Below, one piece after another: positions 34,074 through 42,013 of a stretch of DNA of 64,000 nucleotides. Under the pieces are notes generated by a model, which was given only the letters and a program-made list of their open reading frames with translations, was not told the DNA's origin and did no database searches. Within the stretch, counting starts at the first letter, position 1. Each line of letters begins with the position of its first letter. The DNA comes from Paenibacillus daejeonensis DSM 15491 (lineage in GTDB: Bacteria; Bacillota; Bacilli; Paenibacillales; Paenibacillaceae), in NCBI RefSeq assembly GCF_000378385.1, contig NZ_KB899672.1, positions 62,001-126,000 on the forward strand, in the 5' to 3' direction. Position numbers and translations under genes: made by a program.

Positions 34074-35378
34074 GTGAAGAAAGCACTTGCCGCATTGGCT
34101 TTTCTGCTGGTAGCGGTCGTCGTCTTGCAACCGGTGGGCGGACAAGCCGCTTCAGAGGTTGACCGGATCAACCAGGAGCTGAACAAAGTCCGCTCGCAAA
34201 TGCAGGAAGCAACGAGCAACAAAGAGCAGGCAGAGCAAGAGCACGATGCCGTAACCATGCAGAAGGAAGAGACGACAAAGTCGATTAATCAGATCCTGGA
34301 TGAGATCGATAACGTCTCGCTAAACCTGCAGAACACTCAAATGCAACTGGTGACAACGGAAGGTGAACTGCTCGATGCAGGCAGAAGCCTGGAAGACACG
34401 GAGGCCCGTATTGTAGAGCGGGACAAACTTCTGGATTCCAGAGTGCGGCTTATGTATACGAACGGTTTTGTATCTTATATGGATGTGCTGATGAGCGCTA
34501 CGAGCTTCAGCGACTTTCTGGATCGTGTGGATGCACTCTCGTCGATCATGAATCAGGATAAGGATATTCTGGAGGAGCACCGCAAGGATAAGGAGCTCAT
34601 CCTGGTCAAGAAGGCGGAAATTGAGACAAAGCTGGATGAGGTTAAAGACCTCTACGGACGTTTGGAAAACTATCATGTTCAACTGCTGGCCAAAGAGAAA
34701 GAAAAAGAAGTCATGATTCTTCAATATAATGATCAGTTGGAAGAGCTGGAGGGAATCTCAGACGAGCAGGAAGCACTGCTCATGAGCCTGGCCTCGAAGG
34801 TCTCCGAATTGGAAAAGGAAAGAACGGCAGAGCTTGAACGTCAGCGCAAGGAGCAGGAGCGTCTCCGTGAGGAGGAGCGTCAGCGCAAGCTCAAGCAGCA
34901 ACAACAGCAACAGCAGCAACAAAAACAACAGCAAATGCAGGCACAAACGCGAGCGGAATCGCAATATCAGGATACAGGGGGCAGGCTGCTGCGTCCCATC
35001 TCTTCCTCTTATCGCATGAACTCGCAATTCGGTCCCCGGATCGACCCCATCACGGGAAAGCGGGGCAGAATGCATAACGGCGTCGATTTTGCAGCACCGG
35101 CTGGCACGCCGATTTACGCGGCGGAGTCGGGCGTGGTAACTGTAGCCCAGTCGACAAGCGGCTATGGCAATACCGTCATTATTGACCACGGGGGCGGCAT
35201 GTGGACCTTGTATGCCCATATCCGCAATGGCGGCATCAAGGTGAAGGCCGGTCAACAAGTGAAACGCGGTGAAAAAATAGCAGAGGTGGGCAGCACCGGA
35301 CGCTCCACAGGCAATCACTTGCACTTTGAGGTGCGGATCAACGAAAAGCCCGTTAACCCTGTGAATTATCTGCGCTAA
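34074..35378 (+). CDS. Coiled-coil M23 (LytM-type) peptidoglycan hydrolase
   Basis: 434 residues from the GTG at 34074, with AGGTGA 8 nt upstream; another GTG lies at 34062. Order: signal peptide (1-26), long heptad-rich coiled coil (about 30-250) with a glutamine-rich stretch near its end, then an M23 endopeptidase domain (about 315-434). The zinc and catalytic residues are intact: HNGVD and the HLH of GNHLHFEVR. The architecture resembles EnvC/PcsB-type FtsEX partners, but unlike degenerate EnvC this domain should be active. Its location 12 nt after ftsX supports regulation by FtsEX. Confidence 0.92.
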   Translation: MKKALAALAFLLVAVVVLQPVGGQAASEVDRINQELNKVRSQMQEATSNKEQAEQEHDAVTMQKEETTKSINQILDEIDNVSLNLQNTQMQLVTTEGELLDAGRSLEDTEARIVERDKLLDSRVRLMYTNGFVSYMDVLMSATSFSDFLDRVDALSSIMNQDKDILEEHRKDKELILVKKAEIETKLDEVKDLYGRLENYHVQLLAKEKEKEVMILQYNDQLEELEGISDEQEALLMSLASKVSELEKERTAELERQRKEQERLREEERQRKLKQQQQQQQQQKQQQMQAQTRAESQYQDTGGRLLRPISSSYRMNSQFGPRIDPITGKRGRMHNGVDFAAPAGTPIYAAESGVVTVAQSTSGYGNTVIIDHGGGMWTLYAHIRNGGIKVKAGQQVKRGEKIAEVGSTGRSTGNHLHFEVRINEKPVNPVNYLR

Positions 35379-35399
35379 GGGGAATGGATGCCTAACCTG

Positions 35400-35519
35400 C
35401 CCGGTACACCACCGGGTTGCGATCCTTCCCGTAAAACGGTATACTACCCCTTACAAGCCGCCCTTCACGGGGCGGCATCCGCTGTTTGTAGCGACCGGGA
35501 ACCTCGCGTCACACCGGTC
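35400..35519 (+). other. Cluster of three hairpins before the processing protease
   Basis: CCCGGT/ACCGGG (35400-35416), GCCGCCC/GGGCGGC (35457-35476) and GACCGG/CCGGTC (35493-35519) fill the 216-nt gap between the M23 gene and the S41 protease. None has a T run, so they may be processing or attenuation structures. No promoter could be assigned confidently. Confidence 0.4.
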
Positions 35520-35594
35520 AAGCAAGTTTAATAAAAGCTGTAAGCTTGTCATACACTGTTTAAGAGCTTGTTCAAAAAGTAAGGTGGTGAGGGA

Positions 35595-37067
35595 ATGCAA
35601 TTCAAAGGCAGAACGGTAGCTGCCTATATCGCACTGACGATCGTGGCAACGGTCTTGTTGACGCTGATGGTCGTGGATCGGTCGCTGCTGCAGGAGCTCA
35701 GTAGTCGGGCAGGTCTCGTGACGGCTCAGGGTGACCAGGTGATTACGGAGAAGCTGACGCAGGAAGAACTGACCAAACTGAATACGGTATTGTCGTTAAT
35801 TGAGACCAAGTACTACAAGCCGGTTGACCGGGAACAGGTGGTCAGTGGTGCCCTCAATGGAATGATGGGGGTCCTTGAAGATCCCTATTCGGTCTACATG
35901 GAGCATGATGCGGCCGAGCACTTCTCTGAATCCATTGAAGGCTCCTTCACTGGCATTGGTGCCGAAGTATCGATGGAGAACGGACAGGTCATTGTCGTCT
36001 CGGCCATCAAGGATTCGCCGGCCGAGCGCGCGGGCCTGCTGCCCAAGGATATAATTCTGTCGGTAAACGGCGAGCGGCTCGATGGTTTGCAGCTGAGCGA
36101 AGCGGTTGCCAAGGTGCGTGGTCCCAAGGGGTCCAAGGCCGAGCTGCAGATCCAGCGCGGACAACGGGCACAGCCGATCCAAGTGACGGTCGTGCGCGAC
36201 GAGATCGATGTGGAGACGGTATTCTCAGAGATGCTGCCGGGCGGAATTGGTAAAATCGAAATCCGTCAGTTCGCTATGAACACGGGTGATCGCTTCGGTG
36301 AAGAGCTGGCGACACTAGAAGAACAGGGCATGAAAGGGCTCATTATTGACGTGCGGAACAATCCGGGCGGCGTACTGCCGGTAGTCGTTTCCGTGACCGA
36401 GCCGTTCATTCGTTCGGGCGAGCCAATTGTCCAGATTGAAGATCGGAACGGCGATCGGGAGCAGACGGTCTCCAAGGGAGCCGGCAAGCCTTATCCGCTG
36501 GTTGTCTTGACCAACAAAGGCAGTGCCAGTGCTTCAGAGGTGTTGGCTGGCGCGCTCAGCGAGCGGGCAGACGCTACAATTGTGGGCGAGACAACCTTTG
36601 GTAAGGGCACAGTCCAGGTCAGCTACAATAAAGTGATGAGCGACGGTTCCCTGGTGAAGATGACCATTGCCAAATGGTTGACGCCTGATGGCAACTGGAT
36701 TAACGAGACGGGGATTGAACCGGATGTGGAAGTGCTGCCGCCGGACTTCTTTAACGCACCGCGGTTGTCCAAGGAACAGACGCTGAAGCGGGATATGCTG
36801 GGTGAAGAAGTTCGCAGCGCACAATTAATGCTCAGCGGATTGGGCTACAGCACCGGACGTAAAGACGGTTACTATAGCGAAGAAACTGCTAAGGCGGTAG
36901 CGGCATTCCAGCAAAGCGTATCTCTGCCGGCAAGCGGTGAAATGGATCAAGCCACCGCCGAGCGGCTAGAAGAGAAGCTGATTGAATGGATCCGCGATGA
37001 TAGCAACGACAATCAACTCAAAGCGGCAGTCGAAGAACTGCAGAAAAAGCTGGACGCTTCGTCCTAG
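35595..37067 (+). CDS. C-terminal processing peptidase (S41, PDZ, peptidoglycan-binding)
   Basis: 490 residues: an N-terminal membrane anchor, a PDZ domain (about 105-175), an S41 catalytic domain with Ser in NKGSASASEVLAGAL (about 308) and Lys in TTFGKGTVQ (about 336), and a C-terminal peptidoglycan-binding domain (about 395-460). This matches the Bacillus CtpA/CtpB group, which process secreted or sporulation proteins. AAGGTGGTGAGGGA precedes the ATG. The neighbourhood (ftsEX upstream, MinJ-like downstream) matches ctpB (yvjB) of B. subtilis. Confidence 0.93.
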   Translation: MQFKGRTVAAYIALTIVATVLLTLMVVDRSLLQELSSRAGLVTAQGDQVITEKLTQEELTKLNTVLSLIETKYYKPVDREQVVSGALNGMMGVLEDPYSVYMEHDAAEHFSESIEGSFTGIGAEVSMENGQVIVVSAIKDSPAERAGLLPKDIILSVNGERLDGLQLSEAVAKVRGPKGSKAELQIQRGQRAQPIQVTVVRDEIDVETVFSEMLPGGIGKIEIRQFAMNTGDRFGEELATLEEQGMKGLIIDVRNNPGGVLPVVVSVTEPFIRSGEPIVQIEDRNGDREQTVSKGAGKPYPLVVLTNKGSASASEVLAGALSERADATIVGETTFGKGTVQVSYNKVMSDGSLVKMTIAKWLTPDGNWINETGIEPDVEVLPPDFFNAPRLSKEQTLKRDMLGEEVRSAQLMLSGLGYSTGRKDGYYSEETAKAVAAFQQSVSLPASGEMDQATAERLEEKLIEWIRDDSNDNQLKAAVEELQKKLDASS

Positions 37068-37218
37068 TCGCTGGGTCTGATTGGATGGGAGCGAGGGCAG
37101 GAATTCGGCGTCTGGGCGTCGAATGGGTAGAAGGCTGGCGATCGCCCATGCGGCGGAAGTCAGCCTTCTGCTATGTTAAGTCCTGATGGGTGCTGGCGCG
37201 AGAGGAAGTGACCGTGAA

Positions 37219-38520
37219 TTGGAAGTCGTGACTGAGGTGCTGTACCAGCTGGGAGCCGCCGTGTTGCAGCTGATAATGCAGCCGTTTTTTTATATCGCAC
37301 TTGGATTGATTATTCTGATCTACCGCTACCAGATGCAGGTGGAGCAGCGGTTGTTTCATGCGCGGCTGCATCCGTGGCTACTGGAGACCGGCCGCTCCCT
37401 GGCTGGTGGTGTAGCTGTGGGTCTGCTTGTCTCCGTGGTGGCCGCTTTTATCGGTGTAGGCCTCACGCCGGACACCGCCCTGTGGGTGTGGGGGACAGCC
37501 GGCCTATTGCTGTTGCTTAGGATCCGATGGTTGTGTCTCGCTTACAGTGTGGGCCTGTTAGGTCTGCTGCAGGGAGCCGTACATTGGCTGGATCCACAGA
37601 CGCTTGATCCGCTTGCGACGAGGCTGGTCGCGTCGCTGGGAGCGCTCGATATCCCCGGCCTGCTGTTGCTTGTGGCTCTCCTACACGTGGCCGAGGCCTT
37701 GCTGACCGGGTGGCAAGGTGCTCGTCTGGCCAGTCCGCTGGTACTTAGCGGCAAGCGAGGGCGGCTGGTTGGAGCTTACCGCCAGCAGGGATACTGGCCC
37801 GTACCGCTGCTGCTGGTCACTCCTGCGGCGGGAGGCTTCCAGGCAGCAGATGCCGTGCTGCCCTGGACCCCGCTCCTGCACAGCGGTGAGTGGGGGGGCG
37901 GTTGGACGATCGTCGGGCTGCCGGTCATTATCGGGTTTACGGCACTGACCCGTTCGCTGCTTCCCGCACAGAAAGCACGCCAAAGCGCGCGGCAGCTGTT
38001 GCTCTACAGTTTCCTGTTGGGCGTTGTAGCTGCATTAGCTGCCTGGTGGCCGCCGCTGACCGTAGCTGCCGCCCTGTGCGCGCTCGTACTGCACGAGGTG
38101 TTAACCCTAATCAGTGCTTGGCGCGAGTCGACTCGCAGTCCGTACTATGTTCACGACGGTCCCGGCCTGCGGGTGCTCGCTGTCGTGCCAGGAAGCCCCG
38201 CTGCGGAGCTAGGGATCGTTACCGGCGAGGTGCTCTACAAGGTGAATGGGCTTCGCGTGCGAACGCAGGCGGAACTGCACGAGTCGTTGGCCCGCAGCAG
38301 TGCAGCGTTCTGCAAGCTGGAGGTGCTCAATCTGGAGGGACAGAGCAAGTTCCTGCAGCGTGCCCGCTATGAGGGCGAGCATCATCAGCTGGGCATCATC
38401 CTGGCGCCTGACGAATATGCCGACCAGTACGCTCCCGCAGCCCAACCTTCGCTCTGGCGCTTGCTGCGCGGAGGCAAGCCACGGCGCAAGCGCGATACCC
38501 CGGATCCTCTCTCATTCTGA
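37219..38520 (+). CDS. minJ: MinJ-like membrane protein with PDZ domain
   Basis: About 433 residues with seven or more hydrophobic helices in the first ~310 residues and a C-terminal PDZ domain (GLRVLAVVPGSPAAELGIVT, KVNGLRV). In B. subtilis MinJ links DivIVA to MinCD at poles and septa and is encoded after ctpB, as here. The start is uncertain: the ATG at 37186 lacks a ribosome site, whereas a TTG at 37219 has AGAGGAAG upstream (GTG at 37228 is another option). Identification rests on synteny plus topology, so the gene name is moderately sure. Confidence 0.78.
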   Translation: MEVVTEVLYQLGAAVLQLIMQPFFYIALGLIILIYRYQMQVEQRLFHARLHPWLLETGRSLAGGVAVGLLVSVVAAFIGVGLTPDTALWVWGTAGLLLLLRIRWLCLAYSVGLLGLLQGAVHWLDPQTLDPLATRLVASLGALDIPGLLLLVALLHVAEALLTGWQGARLASPLVLSGKRGRLVGAYRQQGYWPVPLLLVTPAAGGFQAADAVLPWTPLLHSGEWGGGWTIVGLPVIIGFTALTRSLLPAQKARQSARQLLLYSFLLGVVAALAAWWPPLTVAAALCALVLHEVLTLISAWRESTRSPYYVHDGPGLRVLAVVPGSPAAELGIVTGEVLYKVNGLRVRTQAELHESLARSSAAFCKLEVLNLEGQSKFLQRARYEGEHHQLGIILAPDEYADQYAPAAQPSLWRLLRGGKPRRKRDTPDPLSF

Positions 38521-38537
38521 GTAGCTAATCAACCCAA

Positions 38538-38582
38538 AGAACCTTCAAGTTCATGGCGACATGGAACTTGAAGGTTCTTTTC
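38538..38582 (+). terminator. Intrinsic terminator of the ctp-minJ unit
   Basis: AAGAACCTTCAAGTTC pairs with GAACTTGAAGGTTCTT (16 bp around a short loop), followed by TTTT. It lies 18 nt after the minJ stop. Confidence 0.9.
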
Positions 38583-38607
38583 TATCGTTCAGAAATTTAG
38601 GATGTGT

Positions 38608-38832
38608 CGGCAACCCGCTGGTCGTGCGCTGTAACGCACCATTGTTCCTTTATTTGCTCGGCAACCCGCTGGTTATGAGCTGTAATGCACCATTGTTCCT
38701 CTATTTGCTCGACGGGCCGCTGATTGTGCGCTGTAACGCACCATTGTTCCTTTATTTGCTCGGTAGCCCGCTGGTTGTGAGCTGTAACGCACCATTGTTC
38801 CTTTATTTGCTCGGCAACCTGCTGGTTGTGCG
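38608..38832. repeat. 51-bp tandem repeat, about 4.4 copies
   Basis: Units beginning CGGCAACCCGCTGG or a variant start at 38608, 38659, 38710, 38761 and 38812 (partial): an exact 51-bp period. Each unit contains a region that can fold (GTGCG with CGCAC in copies 1 and 3, weaker in 2 and 4) and the constant CACCATTGTTCCTTTATTTG. The frame stays open across the copies because 51 is a multiple of three, but there is no ribosome site and the only ATG is in the preceding terminator, so coding is doubtful. Confidence 0.8.
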
Positions 38833-38898
38833 TGTTGTTCTATCCGTACTTCAGTCTGTTTAAAAGGGCCGGAGAGGCACGGAATCGAATCTGGTCAA

Positions 38899-39088
38899 CG
38901 CTTTCTGAAAGAAAGCGACATCGGGAGCATAAACTGCGGAGCGTTCGCCTGAAAGCTTTTCGCAGAAAAGCTAGCTTCGAAAGCATACGCTGTCCCCGGA
39001 TTTCACCCCTAAATGGGGTAAAAATCAAAGAAATCTGGGGACAATAGCGATCGGAAGATCGATCCGTGACCGTAGGTTCCTATTTTTT
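38899..39088 (+). repeat. Structured dispersed repeat, copy 2
   Basis: Related to 27-159. Hairpins in order: CGCTTTC/GAAAGCG (38899-38917), AGCTTTTC/GAAAAGCT (38954-38972), long stem CCCCGGATTTC/GAAATCTGGGG (38994-39040) enclosing ACCCC/GGGGT (39005-39019), CGATC/GATCG (39048-39061), then a T run (39083-39088). It lies between convergent genes, directly after the stop of the gene at 39091. Copy 2 has one additional hairpin and about 55 nt more than copy 1. Confidence 0.65.
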
Positions 39089-39090
39089 AT

Positions 39091-39849
39091 CTACTGCACT
39101 CTCCGTCTAAAGAAGAGGAGTCCAAGAAGGAGCAGCGCCACGACTCCAGCCGCGGAATAGGCCGTGAGCGCGACCGTCTCATTCGCTCCCTGCTGCTTGA
39201 CGCCGATGCCGATCAGCGCCCAGACGAAGACGAGCATGAACGCGGCATCCGTGAAGCGGTAGCCGATAATGGCCGCTAGCGCCACTGCAATCACAATCAG
39301 AATGACCGTCCACGTCGTATCGCCAAGCCCGAAGCCTTCCCAGCCGGCATCATAAAGCAGAACCGTAATGTTCACGATGGTCGCTACACTGATCCAGCCC
39401 ATGTAGATACTGAAGGGGAGGTAGACAAATATGCGCTCTCCGAGAGTCTTGGGCTCACTGGAGGTCCGAATCCGCGTGTACAGGACAATCAGCGACAGCA
39501 GCAGAGCCAGCATGACGCCTACGGACACGGGGAGCAATTCGTAGTGCCACACAATAATCCACGTACAGTTAAATAGACAGGTGAGCAGGAACCAAATGCC
39601 GACGCGCTGCACACTGTCCCGGTTCATGGTGCGGGGCATCGCCTGGTAGATGATAAAGCCAATGAGCAGCACATAGATTAGGCTCCAAATCGAGAAGACA
39701 TAGCCAGCCGGTGTAATCAAAACCGGATATTGATCGGATAATTCACCAGTTGTCTTGCCGGCAATGGGCAGTGTATTCGCCAGTGTGTTAACCACCAGGA
39801 CAGCGATGAGACCTAGCACATTCAACCAACGGTAAGGGTGAGATCGCAC
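39091..39849 (-). CDS. TspO/MBR-like tryptophan-rich membrane protein
   Basis: A 252-residue membrane protein with about seven to eight helices. Patterns such as PAGYVFSIWSLIYVLLIGF, CLFNCTWIIVWHYE and YLPFSIYMGWISVATIVN recall TspO/tryptophan-rich sensory proteins, which bind porphyrins or act in stress responses. The start is a GTG at 39849 preceded by AGGAGG at 7 nt. It stands alone on the minus strand with the structured repeat beyond its stop. The family assignment is by recognisable pattern; the role in Bacillales is not established. Confidence 0.78.
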   Translation of the reverse strand: MRSHPYRWLNVLGLIAVLVVNTLANTLPIAGKTTGELSDQYPVLITPAGYVFSIWSLIYVLLIGFIIYQAMPRTMNRDSVQRVGIWFLLTCLFNCTWIIVWHYELLPVSVGVMLALLLSLIVLYTRIRTSSEPKTLGERIFVYLPFSIYMGWISVATIVNITVLLYDAGWEGFGLGDTTWTVILIVIAVALAAIIGYRFTDAAFMLVFVWALIGIGVKQQGANETVALTAYSAAGVVALLLLGLLFFRRRVQ

Positions 39850-39950
39850 ATTGCTTCCTCCTCTTGGCCGAGTCAGTCGCTACCTGACGGACTGTCATCG
39901 GTTGTTAGATATGCTATTATATTCACCCATTGTCCTGCTATTCAAACGAA

Positions 39951-40829
39951 CTAGCGAATGTCACAGGCGAAGGTGAGGGATGCCGCCAACGTCGCACCCG
40001 CTTCAACAAGCGGAAGCTCCTCGCGGACCACTAATTCTTCGTTCTTGGCCATCCAGGGCTCCACGCATACAAAGGGCTTGCCCTGCACACTCCACAGAAC
40101 AACATACTTGAAGCAGTCGCTGTAAGTGAGTCTGACCGTACATGTCTCGGACAAGGGGAAGGCGATCTGCTGCTCGCTCGCATCCAGCAGCGCGACAGAT
40201 TCCACCAACTCGCTCAAATCGATGGCACCCGAGACCTGCTTGACCTGATTGTCGTTGTAATCCAAGTACTGCGTAGCATCCGTATCATAGACAATAGCCT
40301 TGCTGTCGGTGGCAAAGTACGGATGGAAGCCCGCCACCATCGGCATCGGCTCGTCGGAATGGTTAATATATTGCTGCTCCAAGTGCAGCTGTCCTTCCTT
40401 CAACCGGTAGGTGAAGAGCAGCTCAAAGGCGAACGGATAGGATTGCAGCGTTTGCTCATTGCTCGTCAACCGAATGGTCAGTGCGGCCTCCGAAGATTCC
40501 GATACGGAGACGACTTCCCATGGCAGCACCCGGGCTACGCCATGGTTGGCCATAGGGTAGACCGTGCCATTCCATTCATACTGCTTGCTTGGGAGCTGAC
40601 CGCAGATCGGGAACAGTATCGGGTTGCCGCCACGGATATTGGCCGCGGGATCGCGAAAGGTCGCTTCGTCAAGATAGAAGAGCGATTGGCCGTGAAGCAC
40701 GAGCTCAGTCATGATTCCTCCGCGTTCTGGGCAGATGCGTGCGAGGGAGTTGCTGGCAGCATCTCGCAGTTCATAAACGGGAAAGACATCTTGGACTTGC
40801 ACGACGCTGTAATTCATGTTGGTTGACAT
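39951..40829 (-). CDS. Aldose 1-epimerase family protein
   Basis: A 292-residue beta-sandwich protein of the galactose mutarotase superfamily, interconverting anomers of sugars or sugar phosphates. Visible features: GGNPILFPICGQLP, MANHGVARVLPWEV and MVAGFHPYFATD, the last with the conserved His-Pro. AGGAGGCCTTT lies directly before the ATG at 40829; an upstream in-frame start lacks a ribosome site. No sugar pathway genes are adjacent. Confidence 0.88.
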   Translation of the reverse strand: MSTNMNYSVVQVQDVFPVYELRDAASNSLARICPERGGIMTELVLHGQSLFYLDEATFRDPAANIRGGNPILFPICGQLPSKQYEWNGTVYPMANHGVARVLPWEVVSVSESSEAALTIRLTSNEQTLQSYPFAFELLFTYRLKEGQLHLEQQYINHSDEPMPMVAGFHPYFATDSKAIVYDTDATQYLDYNDNQVKQVSGAIDLSELVESVALLDASEQQIAFPLSETCTVRLTYSDCFKYVVLWSVQGKPFVCVEPWMAKNEELVVREELPLVEAGATLAASLTFACDIR

Positions 40830-40928
40830 AAAGGCCTCCTTAGTAGTAGCTGAAGGTAGAGTGGTAGTTGAACATACACTGTTAGAATCATACCATATCC
40901 GAACCAAAGGGCTTGAATTTTGAGTGAA

Positions 40929-41930
40929 TCAGGCGAATCTATAGTAGAAGAGCAGGAACGTGGACAGCACAAATAGAAAATTAAGGGAGACAAAGATCAT
41001 TTGATCCGTCCGTGATTTATGGATTGCTACAGGCGGTTTGTAGAAGCTGGTCCCTTCAATGATAAACATCAATAGAACAACATGTATCATGAAGTGTCCG
41101 ATCAACTCTGTTATCCCGAACAGCATCGTAGTCGATATAAAAATCAAGGTAAGAACGAAGGCAAGCAGCCGGTTGAGAATGCCGACAACCAGCAGGTAGC
41201 CGACCACGAACTCAATGAAGCCTGTCATCACGATAAAAGTGCCAGGAGCAAAGCCAAAGGTCGGCACGTTATGATTTGCAATAATATCTTCAGCCATGAT
41301 GGGATACACCCATTTCTCCACAGCCACCCAGCACAGGGACAGACCCGTACCGAGGTAGAGCAGCGGGAAGCCCAGCTTGGATTCCCGAGTACGCTCCAGA
41401 ACAAGCACGCCGATGACAGCAAAATAAAAACCGTAATCCAGCATGTGGAACCAGCCGACGGAGGAGGTTAAATAGATAAGCAGACCCAGCAGTACCAGTG
41501 CGCCGGCCTTGGATGCGAATTTGAAGGGGACGAGCAAGAGCAGGATCGCTGTCCACATCAGCACGCGTTCGATCGTGTGCTCAATCGCGAATTCGGGGGC
41601 GAACATAGAGCCAGAGATGGCCTGCACAATCAACGCCGCGGCCGTTCCGTACTTCAATAGCATCGGCAGATAGCCGCGCAGTTGATCCAGACCGGTGTCG
41701 ATCCGCTCTGACACGCCCCAAGTGGATAATCGGCCAACAACCTGGGTGAGCCCGGCAAGAATGACAGCCGTCACAATCGCCAGAATCATAAAAAAGGGAG
41801 ACAGAATCGTCGTTATGTCCTCTTTGACAGGCTGAACTTCCGTGAACCATTTCACGTGAGCATGCGCCGCAACCGGTAGTAGAAGGCATGCAGCAAACAG
41901 GATAGCGACCGTGCAGAAAAACCTTTGCAT
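40929..41930 (-). CDS. DoxX-like membrane protein
   Basis: 333 residues with an N-terminal signal-like helix ending in AHAHVKWF and about eight further membrane helices. The C-terminal half resembles DoxX-type proteins (LLYLGTGLSLCWVAVEKWVY, MTGFIEFVVGYLLVVGILNR). DoxX relatives are linked to redox balance, but the role here is unknown. AAAGGGG precedes the ATG at a slightly long spacing. It is divergent from the hybrid histidine kinase. Confidence 0.75.
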   Translation of the reverse strand: MQRFFCTVAILFAACLLLPVAAHAHVKWFTEVQPVKEDITTILSPFFMILAIVTAVILAGLTQVVGRLSTWGVSERIDTGLDQLRGYLPMLLKYGTAAALIVQAISGSMFAPEFAIEHTIERVLMWTAILLLLVPFKFASKAGALVLLGLLIYLTSSVGWFHMLDYGFYFAVIGVLVLERTRESKLGFPLLYLGTGLSLCWVAVEKWVYPIMAEDIIANHNVPTFGFAPGTFIVMTGFIEFVVGYLLVVGILNRLLAFVLTLIFISTTMLFGITELIGHFMIHVVLLMFIIEGTSFYKPPVAIHKSRTDQMIFVSLNFLFVLSTFLLFYYRFA

Positions 41931-42013
41931 GTTTTCTTAGCCCCTTTATTGGTCATTTGTTTATTCCATGATCGTAAGCAAGCTTGAAAGAATATACGCC
42001 GGGAGGACTTACC

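Noticed and set aside
38608-38832. CRISPR-like array
   Set aside because: Units are directly abutting with a 51-bp period and no unique spacers, and no cas genes are near.
38561-38863. 100-codon open frame through the 51-bp repeat
   Set aside because: Its ATG lies in the terminator hairpin, there is no ribosome site, and the frame is open only because the period is a multiple of three.
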